Positions 54,127-61,151 of a DNA stretch of 61,151 nt are shown one piece after another. Source of the stretch: Leisingera aquaemixtae (GTDB lineage: Bacteria > Pseudomonadota > Alphaproteobacteria > Rhodobacterales > Rhodobacteraceae); the NCBI RefSeq assembly GCF_001458395.1, contig NZ_CYSR01000004.1:1-61151 (forward strand), written 5' to 3'. Position 1 is the first letter of the stretch, and each line of letters begins with the position of its first letter. The notes below the pieces were generated by a model. That model was not told where the DNA came from. It saw only the letters and a program-made list of their open reading frames with translations, and ran no database searches. Both the position numbers and the translations under genes were made by a program.

Positions 54127-56745
54127 TCAGGCAGCCGCCGGCACCGCACGGCTGCGGCGGGTTCTGAGGTGCCACAGCGTCTTGAGGATCTCGGGCACCA
54201 GCAGGATGGGCAGCACCAGGAGGCCGATCAGCATCCATTCGCCGCTGCCCAGCGGCGCCGTGTGCAGCAGCGCCTGCAGCGGCGGCCAGTACACCGCAGT
54301 CACCTGCGCCCCGATGGTCACCGCCAGCGCGGCCAGCAGGAACGGGTTGGTGAAAAAGCCAATCCGCCAGCACGGCAGATGCAGCGAGCGGAAGGCAAAG
54401 ACGCTGGCCTTCTCAAAGATCACCATGGCAGTAAAGGCGGCGGTGCGGGCCAGATCCTCGTTGCCGTCCAGGAGATGCAGGAACAGCCACAGGCTGGCCA
54501 GCCCGGTATAAAGCCCCAGCGCCAGAATGGTCGCAATGCCGGCCCGGCCCAGGATCGGCGTGTCCTTCCTGCGCGGCGGGTGCTCCATCTGGTCCGGCTC
54601 GCCCTTCTCCAGCCCCAGCGCCACCGCCGTCACCCCGTCGGTGACCAGGTTCATCCACAGAATCTGGGTCGCAAGGAAAATCAGCGGGCCGCCGATCAGG
54701 ATGTTGATCAAAAGCGCAATCACCTCACCGGCGTTCGAGGACAGCAGGTAGCGCACGAACTTGCGCACATTGCCGAACTGCCGCCGCCCCTCGCCGATGG
54801 CCCGCACGATGGTGGCGAAATTGTCGTCCAGCAGCACCAGGTCAGAGGCATCCTTGGCCACATCCGTCCCCCGCACCCCCATCGAGACGCCAATGTCGGC
54901 CTTCTTCAGCGCCGGCGCGTCATTGACGCCGTCGCCCGTCATCGCCACGATCTGATGCTGTTCCTGCAGCGCCGAGACGATCCGCATCTTGTGGGCGGGC
55001 CGGGTGCGGGCAAACAGCACCTCTTCCTGCAGAAGCTGGCTCAGCTCCGCCGCGTCCAGGGTTTCCAGCTCCGCTCCGGTGACCGTCCGGGCGGCAGGCA
55101 GGCCCAGCTGGCCCGCAATCGCCTGCGCTGTCAGCGGGCTGTCGCCGGTGATCATGATTACCCGGATGCCGGCAGAGCGGGCGGCACTGATCGCGGGCCG
55201 CACCTCGGGCCGCGGCGGGTCGATCAGGCCGGCCAGCCCCAGAAAGGTCATGTCCTCTTCGGCGATGGTCCCGCCTTCGGCCGCGCCCGCGGCCAGGCCG
55301 ATCACCCGCAGCCCCTCCCCTGCCATCGCCTCATAGGCGGCGGTGATGGCGGCCGCCTCCTCCGCGCCCAAGCCGCGCGGGCCGTCCTGGGTCATCACCT
55401 GGCTGCAGATGCTCAGCACCTGCTCCGGCGCGCCTTTGGTCAGGACCTTCGCCGCGCCGCCGCGGCGCACCAGCACGCTCATCCGCTTGCGCTCGCTGCT
55501 GAACGGGATCTCCGCCAGCACCGTGTCCGGCGGCGGCGGATCCGCCCAGCCCTTGTAGCCGAGGGTGACCAGCGCCCCCTCGGTCGGGGCGCCGGTCATC
55601 TCCCAGTGACCGCCTTCGCGGTGCAGGCTGGCATGGGTGCAGGTCAGCCCGGCCTCCAGCAGCGCCGCCAGAACGGCATCGTCCCGGGCGCCAATGACCG
55701 CCCCCTCAAAGGCGATATGGCCCGCCGGATCATAGCCGGTTCCGGTCACCTGATAGCTGCGGTCCAGGGTCCAGACCCGGGTCACAGTCATCTTGTTTTC
55801 GGTCAGCGTGCCGGTCTTGTCGGTGCAGATCACCGAGGCCGCCCCCAGCGTCTCCACCGCCTGCAGGCGGCGCGCCAGCGCCTGCTGGCGCACCATCGCC
55901 GCCGCCCCCAGCGCCAGGGTGATGGTGACCACCGCGGGCAGCCCCTCGGGCACCATCGCCACCGACAGCGACAGGCCGGTCATGAACATCTCCGCCACGC
56001 CGCGCCCCATATAGATCCCGAGGCCCAGGATGGCGGCGGCAATGGCCAACGCGGCAAACCCCAGCTGCCGCGCCAGGCGGCCCAGCTGCACCTGCAGGCT
56101 GGTCTTCTTGAGACCCACCGACCCGGTCAGCGTGGCGATCTGGCCAAAGGCGGTCTGCGCGCCGGTCGCCGTGACCTCGGCCAGCGCCCGCCCGGCCGCC
56201 ACCACAGTGCCGGCATAGACCGCGGCGGCCTCGCCGCCTGGGGCCTTGTCGATGGGCACGGATTCGCCGGTCAGGGCGCTTTCATCCACCCGCAGCCCGG
56301 CGGCTTCCTGCAGGGCGGCATCGGCCGGGATCCGGGCGCCGGCCTCCAGAATGACAAGATCGCCGGGCACCAGCTCGCGCGCCGCAATCAGCCGCTCGCG
56401 CCCGTCGCGCAGAACCAGCGCCTGCGGCGACAGCATGCTGCGCAGGCTTTCCAGCGCGGTCTCCGCCCGCCATTCCTGCACGAACCCCAGCACCCCGTTC
56501 AGCGCAATCACCAGCCCGATCGCCAGCGTGTCGGCATATTCGCCCAGGGTAAAGGCGATGATCCCGGCCACGATCAGGATCACCACCAGGAAATTGCTGA
56601 ACTGGCGCAGGAACACCACCAGCGGCCCGGCCCGCTTGGGCCTTGGCAGCTCATTCCAGCCATGGGTTTTGCGGGCGGCCTCCGCCTGCTGCTGTGTCAG
56701 CCCGGTCAGGGCCGGGCCGCTGCCCTGCTGTTGCGTCTCTGCCAT
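54127..56745 (-). CDS. P-type cation-transporting ATPase (Ca-ATPase-like, P2)
   Basis: The 872-residue protein has the phosphorylation motif DKTGT with Asp309, the TGES actuator loop ([14 protein letters not shown]), the KGAPE nucleotide-binding motif, and [17 protein letters not shown]. Ten membrane helices with a C-terminal cation ATPase domain ([21 protein letters not shown]) fit bacterial P2-type Ca or mixed cation ATPases. The selectivity cannot be set from sequence. A lone TTGAT half-site occurs about 120 bp upstream, but no dyad. Confidence 0.92.
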   Translation of the reverse strand: MAETQQQGSGPALTGLTQQQAEAARKTHGWNELPRPKRAGPLVVFLRQFSNFLVVILIVAGIIAFTLGEYADTLAIGLVIALNGVLGFVQEWRAETALESLRSMLSPQALVLRDGRERLIAARELVPGDLVILEAGARIPADAALQEAAGLRVDESALTGESVPIDKAPGGEAAAVYAGTVVAAGRALAEVTATGAQTAFGQIATLTGSVGLKKTSLQVQLGRLARQLGFAALAIAAAILGLGIYMGRGVAEMFMTGLSLSVAMVPEGLPAVVTITLALGAAAMVRQQALARRLQAVETLGAASVICTDKTGTLTENKMTVTRVWTLDRSYQVTGTGYDPAGHIAFEGAVIGARDDAVLAALLEAGLTCTHASLHREGGHWEMTGAPTEGALVTLGYKGWADPPPPDTVLAEIPFSSERKRMSVLVRRGGAAKVLTKGAPEQVLSICSQVMTQDGPRGLGAEEAAAITAAYEAMAGEGLRVIGLAAGAAEGGTIAEEDMTFLGLAGLIDPPRPEVRPAISAARSAGIRVIMITGDSPLTAQAIAGQLGLPAARTVTGAELETLDAAELSQLLQEEVLFARTRPAHKMRIVSALQEQHQIVAMTGDGVNDAPALKKADIGVSMGVRGTDVAKDASDLVLLDDNFATIVRAIGEGRRQFGNVRKFVRYLLSSNAGEVIALLINILIGGPLIFLATQILWMNLVTDGVTAVALGLEKGEPDQMEHPPRRKDTPILGRAGIATILALGLYTGLASLWLFLHLLDGNEDLARTAAFTAMVIFEKASVFAFRSLHLPCWRIGFFTNPFLLAALAVTIGAQVTAVYWPPLQALLHTAPLGSGEWMLIGLLVLPILLVPEILKTLWHLRTRRSRAVPAAA

Positions 56746-56886
56746 GTGCTCTGCTTTCTGGCTCCGGTCACCGGCTGCTGATTTCAGCTTCCCCTGCCAA
56801 CCGCCGCTGTCAACTGCCCCGTCACGCTACAGAGTTTGCCGCGCCTTTGGCCATGCGGCGTTTGATGCCCGCCCGCCGGCGGCCTG

Positions 56887-58197
56887 TCACACCGCGGCCA
56901 GCAGCCGGGGCAGCCGCTGATCAAACCCGCTCTTCACCGAGGCCGCCAAGGCTTCGGGAAATCCCTCCGGCATCTCCGCCAGTGCCGCGGCAAAGGCTGC
57001 CTCCCCCTGCGCGGCGATCTGGCCGAAGACCTCTGCGATCTGCGCGCGCGAAAAGCCCGCCGCCAGCCCGGTCTCGGCAAAATGCCGCCCGGCGATGTCC
57101 GCCACCCGGTAATGCCGGTTTTTGCCCGCCCGCATCGCCAGCTTCATATCCTTGGCCTGCAGCTGCCCGGCCTCCAGCGAGGGCTGCACCGTCAGCACAT
57201 CGTAGAGCGGCGTCAGGGTAAACCGCCCGCCCGGCATCAGCGCAATGCTGAAGTTCTTGGCATGGCCGTCGGTCGCCCCGATCAGCCAGAACAGCACCGC
57301 CGCCTTGAAGAAATGCGCGCGGTCGCGCAGCGGCTCGTCGCTGCCCTGCAGCAGGGCGCAGATCTCGGCGATGCCGGGGCCGCCCTCGTTCTGGTACTTG
57401 CGCGCGGGCGGCACCGACAGCGCCTGGCAGCAATCCTCCTGCGGCAGCCGGATCAGCCGCCCGTCCTTTGTCCGCAGCCGGTCAAAGCGTTCGATCACCA
57501 GCGCCTTGGTGCCGGCAAATGCGGCAATCTCAGTCCGCGCCGCCGGCAGGCCGAACCCAGCCATCAGCCGCAGGCAGAAATGCTCGTTCTCCACACTGTC
57601 CGTCAGGTCCATGCCATTGGGCAGGGTGCCGATCGCCGGTTTCAGAATATGCGTGGTCGGCGTCGTGCCGGCCGGCTCGATCCATTGGCCGCCATGAAAC
57701 AGCAGCGCGGTCTTCTCCTGCGCGCCCGCCACCGAAATCCGGAAATCCCGCTCCCGCCGGATGCCCAGCGGCGTCTGCCTCAGATCCTTCAGCAGCGCCG
57801 CAATCTCACCGTCGCTCAGCGGCGCGCCCGTCAGGGTGCCGCTGTCCTGCGGCAGCTCGCCTTCCGGCAGGAACTGCAGCGCCCCCACGCAGTCCCGCCC
57901 GATCCGCGCCAGCAGGCTGTAGGCGTCCAGCCCGTCCGCCCCGACCCGTTCGGCCACCCGGCGGCGGATGCTGTCATTGTCGGGCAGCAGGTTGTCGAAC
58001 ACCGCAATCACCGGCGGCCCCGCATACCGGTCCGGGCGCAGCGGCAAGGAGCGCGAGACCGGCAGCGCGTTCTCCCACGCCAGCCACTCCGGCGCATAGG
58101 TAAAGGCAAACGCCCCGTCCGGCGCGCGGAAGAACTGCCCTGTCTTGCGGCCGTTCATGTAAACATCCAGCGGCGTATAGGTGCGCTTGCGCCCCAT
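56887..58197 (-). CDS. hipA: HipA-family toxin kinase
   Basis: The 436-residue protein (E. coli HipA is 440) has the N-terminal couple_hipA region (about 5-110) and the HipA kinase core: catalytic Asp310 in GATDGHAKNFS with metal ligand Asn315. HipA phosphorylates glutamyl-tRNA synthetase in E. coli and causes growth arrest. Its start overlaps the hipB stop as TGATG, the normal toxin-antitoxin coupling. The gene looks intact, so it should serve plasmid maintenance or persistence. Confidence 0.93.
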   Translation of the reverse strand: MGRKRTYTPLDVYMNGRKTGQFFRAPDGAFAFTYAPEWLAWENALPVSRSLPLRPDRYAGPPVIAVFDNLLPDNDSIRRRVAERVGADGLDAYSLLARIGRDCVGALQFLPEGELPQDSGTLTGAPLSDGEIAALLKDLRQTPLGIRRERDFRISVAGAQEKTALLFHGGQWIEPAGTTPTTHILKPAIGTLPNGMDLTDSVENEHFCLRLMAGFGLPAARTEIAAFAGTKALVIERFDRLRTKDGRLIRLPQEDCCQALSVPPARKYQNEGGPGIAEICALLQGSDEPLRDRAHFFKAAVLFWLIGATDGHAKNFSIALMPGGRFTLTPLYDVLTVQPSLEAGQLQAKDMKLAMRAGKNRHYRVADIAGRHFAETGLAAGFSRAQIAEVFGQIAAQGEAAFAAALAEMPEGFPEALAASVKSGFDQRLPRLLAAV

Positions 58198-58448
58198 CAG
58201 AAGATATCCTCCAGATCGCCCGGCTTCATCTTGCTGCGCGGCACGATGTGAAGCTCCAGGTCAAGCGCCGCCAGCAGGTCAAACACTGTCTCCAGCTTGG
58301 CACCGCTGCTGCTGGTCTCGATATTGGACACCGTGCGCTGCCAGACGCCTGCGCGGGCCGCCAGTTCGCCCTGGGTCAGCCCCTGCGCCTTGCGCGCATT
58401 GCGCAGCACGGTGCCGATATCCTTGGGGGTGCGGGCAATCTGATCCAT
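58197..58448 (-). CDS. hipB: HipB-family antitoxin
   Basis: The 83-residue protein has a Xre/Cro helix-turn-helix (VLRNARKAQGLTQGELAARAGVWQRTVSNIETSSSGAKLETVFDLL, about 14-58). ATG 58448 follows AAGGAG; the longer frame to 58469 lacks a site. HipB binds HipA and represses the operon. Four operator-like dyads lie immediately upstream. Confidence 0.93.
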   Translation of the reverse strand: MDQIARTPKDIGTVLRNARKAQGLTQGELAARAGVWQRTVSNIETSSSGAKLETVFDLLAALDLELHIVPRSKMKPGDLEDIF

Positions 58449-58470
58449 GGTGAGGCTCCTTTCCCGCAAA

Positions 58471-58569
58471 TATGATCATTGGATCATAAAACGTCAATAT
58501 GCGCTGCGGATTATAAACTGAAAATATATCGCCAAGATCATAAACCCAAAGAATGATCTCCGGATCATA
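58471..58569. promoter_or_regulatory. Array of four hipB operator-like dyads, 27-bp period
   Basis: TATGATC-N4-GATCATA is perfect at 58471-58488. Related dyads start at 58498 (TATGCGC-N4-GATTATA), 58525 (TATATCG-N4-GATCATA) and 58552 (AATGATC-N4-GATCATA). All four start exactly 27 bp apart and have a 4-bp spacer between 7-bp arms. The region is AT-rich compared with its surroundings. E. coli hipBA is likewise controlled by four operators, with a different sequence. Confidence 0.8.
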
Positions 58570-58650
58570 TCAGTTGGCGGAGCTCCCGCCCGCAGGACCC
58601 GCCTGCCGCACCGGCCGGAACCAAACTCCGGCCCGCCGCGTTGACCCGCC

Positions 58651-60312
58651 ATGATAAAAACGCTGCTGCGGTTCCTGGTTCCCTTGCTTCTGATCGCTGC
58701 GCCGCTGGCGGCGCAGGACAAGACCGGGTGCGACAGCAGCCGCTGGTATTGCGTCCCCGGCCTGAACACGGGCCTGCCGCAGCCCTCCACGCTGATCAGC
58801 CGCGAGACCCCCCGCGCCACCATCGAAAGCCTGATTGCCGCCGCCCGCGAAGACGCCTGGGCCGAGGCGGCGCATCTGATTGACCTGTCCGGCATTCCCG
58901 CCGAGCAGCAGCTGGCCGCCGGCACCAGGCTGGCGCGGCAGCTGGAAACCGTGATCAGCCGCAAGACGGTGATCGACTGGGATATCATCCTCGACCGGCC
59001 CGACGCGCTGGACGCGCGCGCCTCCTCCGATCAGGCCATGGCCGGGGAGCCGCGCAAGTCGCTGCTGCTGTGGACGCTGGAGCTCGACCACCGCCCGGTG
59101 GCGATCCGGCTGAACCGCATCAAGCCGGACGACGGCGCCGCCGTCTGGGTGTTCTCCCGCCAGACCGCCGGCAACATCCCGGCCCTGTTCGCCCGCTTCG
59201 GGCCGGGCCGGTTTGAAAAGATGCTGCCGGACATGCTCAAGGAAGATGCCGCCTTCGGCTTCAAATGGTGGGAGGTTCTCGGCCTGCCATTGCTGCTTGC
59301 GCTCTCGGTGGGCGCCGGCTGGCTGGTGTGGAAGGGCACCGGCTGGGCCGCCCGCAAGTCCTCGCATCAGGTTGTCACCGACACCCTGCTGTCGGTCCGC
59401 GGCCCCGCCAGTATCGGCAGCGCCACGCTGGTGGCCCTGGCGACCGGCTCCTATGCCTTTGTGTTTTCCGGCCAGATCAGCACCATCCTGCCGCCGCTTG
59501 CATGGCTCGGGCTGGCCGGCTCGGGCCTATGGCTCGCCATCAACAGCGTCGAGGCGGTTCTGGACCGGCTCACTTCCTTTGACGAAACCGACCTGACCCA
59601 GCGTCAGGAGGACCACAAGCGCACCATGGCCACCCGGCTCGCCGCCGCCCGCCGCGCCTTTGTGGTCGCCGCGGTGCTGATCGGCGGCGGTATTTTCCTG
59701 AGCCAAAGCAACATCTTCCAGAACCTCGGCTTTACCATTCTGGGCACCGCCGGCGCGCTGACGCTGATTCTGGGCTTCGCCGCCCGCCGGGTGCTGGGCA
59801 ATATCATCGCCTCGCTGCAAATCGCGCTCAATCAGTCCGCCAAGATCGGCGACCGGATCGTCTATAATGACTACCTCTGCCATGTGGAGCGGATCAACTT
59901 CACCTATGTGCAGCTGCGCGACTGGGACGGCACCCGGCTCATCGTGCCGGTGGAGGAATTCATCTCCACCCCGTTTGAGAACTGGACGATGAAAGAGCCG
60001 AAGATGCTGCGCATCATCAAGCTGAAATGCGCCCATAACGCCGATGTGGACGCGCTGCGCGAGGCGTTTGACGATATCGTGAGCGAACTGGACAAAGACG
60101 AGCTGGGCGATCCCGATGATGCCAAGGTCCGGGTGGCCGGGCAGGATGTGTTCGGCAAGGACGTCTGGTTCGCCCTGCCCTGCGCCGATCCGAACACCTC
60201 CTGGGATGCCGCCTGCAAGGCCCGCGAGATGATCATTGCGGCCGGCAACCGGATTGCCGAGGAACGCGGTATCGACATCTTCCCCGAGGTCCGCCCGGCC
60301 GAGGCGGCCTAA
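58651..60312 (+). CDS. MscS-type mechanosensitive channel (full copy)
   Basis: This 553-residue protein has a signal peptide (about 1-22, LLLIAAPLAAQ), a periplasmic N-terminal domain (about 25-200), then membrane helices near 208-225, 250-275, 285-305 and 335-360, and the MscS core from about 365 (GFAARRVLGNIIASLQIALNQSAKIGDRI). Larger MscS relatives with such periplasmic domains open under osmotic shock and release small solutes. The start at 58651 has no clear ribosome-binding site. It is divergent from hipBA. The last third of the gene is repeated at 1-558. Confidence 0.9.
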   Translation: MIKTLLRFLVPLLLIAAPLAAQDKTGCDSSRWYCVPGLNTGLPQPSTLISRETPRATIESLIAAAREDAWAEAAHLIDLSGIPAEQQLAAGTRLARQLETVISRKTVIDWDIILDRPDALDARASSDQAMAGEPRKSLLLWTLELDHRPVAIRLNRIKPDDGAAVWVFSRQTAGNIPALFARFGPGRFEKMLPDMLKEDAAFGFKWWEVLGLPLLLALSVGAGWLVWKGTGWAARKSSHQVVTDTLLSVRGPASIGSATLVALATGSYAFVFSGQISTILPPLAWLGLAGSGLWLAINSVEAVLDRLTSFDETDLTQRQEDHKRTMATRLAAARRAFVVAAVLIGGGIFLSQSNIFQNLGFTILGTAGALTLILGFAARRVLGNIIASLQIALNQSAKIGDRIVYNDYLCHVERINFTYVQLRDWDGTRLIVPVEEFISTPFENWTMKEPKMLRIIKLKCAHNADVDALREAFDDIVSELDKDELGDPDDAKVRVAGQDVFGKDVWFALPCADPNTSWDAACKAREMIIAAGNRIAEERGIDIFPEVRPAEAA

Positions 60313-61151
60313 GCCACCTGCCCCGCCTGCCCTGCCTGAGCTGCCGGAAGCGCCAGCCCGGCGCGCGCCCGCGCCGCCGCCAGGTCGCTGCGCAGCAACC
60401 CGCGCAGGCGGGCCTGGGCGGCGGGGTCCGGCGTGCGCAGGATATGCGCCGGGTGCAGCGTCAGCAGCACCGGCACCCCCTGGCGGCCACTCTCCACCGT
60501 GCCGCGCCGCGCCATCAGGCTGCCGCCGCTGCCGGTCAGCGCCAGCGCCGCCGTCGCCCCCATCGCCACGATCAGCCGCGGCTGCACCAGTTTAACTTCG
60601 GCATCCAGCCACCACCGGCAGCGCTGCACCTCGCCCGCATCCGGGCGCTGATGCAGGCGGCGGCGGCCCTGGGGGCGGAACTTGAAATGCTTCACTGCAT
60701 TGGTCAGATACACCGCCTCCCGCGCCACTCCGGCCTCGGCGGCAACCGCATCCAGCAGCTGCCCGGCAGGACCAACGAAGGGCCGCCCGGTCAGATCCTC
60801 GCGGTCGCCCGGCTGCTCGCCCACCAGCATCAGCGCGGCATCCTGCGGGCCTTCGCCCGGCACCGCCTGGGTGGCGGCGCAATGCAGCGGGCAGCGGGTG
60901 CAGCCCGCCAGCGCCGCTGCCAGACCGTCCTGCGGCCCGGCCCAATGCTCCGCTGCGGCCTGTTCTGCCGCCGCCTGCACCCGCGCGGTGCGGGCGGGCG
61001 GCAGCGTCGGCGCCGCCTCCGCCATCGCCCGCGCCCGGGCAGGCGCCGTGGCGATCAGTTCCGGTATCGCTGCCGCCTCCGGCATGTTGCGCCAGTATTT
61101 CTTCGGCATCTCCGACTGCATCGCCTTCACCTTCAGCCGCGCCGGGTTAAA
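59755..61151. repeat. Terminal direct repeat, right copy (circular overlap)
   Basis: Identical to bases 1-1397; see the left copy. Removing one copy gives a circle of 59,754 bp. Confidence 0.93.
60309..61151 (-). CDS. udgX: UdgX-type glycosylase, 3' part (copy of the left-hand gene)
   Basis: This is the C-terminal 280 codons of the gene at 555-2030, cut by the window edge; the sequence is the same. It contains the whole glycosylase domain with the RRRLH loop. It is an artefact of the linear cut, not a second gene, and overlaps the channel gene by 4 bp at its stop as in the left copy. Confidence 0.9.
   Translation of the reverse strand, partial: FNPARLKVKAMQSEMPKKYWRNMPEAAAIPELIATAPARARAMAEAAPTLPPARTARVQAAAEQAAAEHWAGPQDGLAAALAGCTRCPLHCAATQAVPGEGPQDAALMLVGEQPGDREDLTGRPFVGPAGQLLDAVAAEAGVAREAVYLTNAVKHFKFRPQGRRRLHQRPDAGEVQRCRWWLDAEVKLVQPRLIVAMGATAALALTGSGGSLMARRGTVESGRQGVPVLLTLHPAHILRTPDPAAQARLRGLLRSDLAAARARAGLALPAAQAGQAGQVA

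Noticed and set aside
56862-56875. FNR-type box upstream of the P-type ATPase
   Set aside because: Only the TTGAT half is present; the second half (GCCCG) does not match.

Overview
The window looks like one complete circular plasmid of a high-GC alphaproteobacterium, most likely of the Rhodobacterales. The first 1,397 bases (1-1397) recur as the last 1,397 (59755-61151), so the true circle should be about 59,754 bp. The two genes at the junction (an MscS-type channel and a UdgX-type glycosylase) therefore appear twice, once complete and once truncated. The lineage is inferred from a repABC replication cassette, a textbook alphaproteobacterial LexA box (GTTC-N7-GTTC), and the gene content. I see no rRNA, tRNA, CRISPR array, insertion sequence, relaxase or type IV secretion gene. 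No gene-free stretch exceeds 300 bases.

Backbone (about 54.1-61.2 kb, continuing at 0-7.5 kb): a P-type cation ATPase, a hipBA toxin-antitoxin operon behind four evenly spaced operators, an MscS channel, an SOS-controlled radical-SAM/UdgX DNA-repair pair, a small charged protein, then repA-repB-repC. A repA operator-like palindrome lies upstream of repA, a repC leader with hairpin lies between repB and repC, and a parS palindrome overlaps the repC stop codon.

Accessory island (about 7.5-54 kb): this is a dense stress and central-carbon island. It holds cbpA-cbpM, a zinc alcohol dehydrogenase, a Lon-like protease, five clear universal-stress proteins plus one diverged relative, pfkB facing ppsA, a GerW/DUF2953 pair, two small c-type cytochromes, a Na/Pi cotransporter, an operon of acyl-CoA synthetase, fused E1, E2 and acyl carrier protein followed by a phasin-like gene, a Ca/Na exchanger, Hsp20, a CBS protein and a Crp/Fnr regulator. 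Further on are a class II amidotransferase facing an ATP-grasp-like gene, a DUF2267 protein, a SulP transporter, a sulfite-dehydrogenase-like pair with a Usp and a beta-CASP MBL enzyme, an HlyD/RbbA/permease exporter, an APH/AAA kinase fusion, and a second 2-oxoacid dehydrogenase operon ending in a leucine-dehydrogenase-like gene.

The unifying signal is a recurrent 14-bp dyad of FNR/Anr type (TTGAT-N4-ATCAA and close variants). I found 17 copies in the island, nearly all in intergenic regions and often 60-75 bp before a start codon. None was seen in front of the rep, repair, hip or channel genes. Many of the gene types match known Anr/FNR or DosR-like low-oxygen survival regulons (Usp, Hsp20, ADH, PpsA, CBS, phasin). 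The inferred picture is a plasmid-borne, oxygen- or energy-responsive survival regulon. The plasmid's own Crp/Fnr protein has a recognition helix unlike FNR, so a chromosomal FnrL could be the real regulator.
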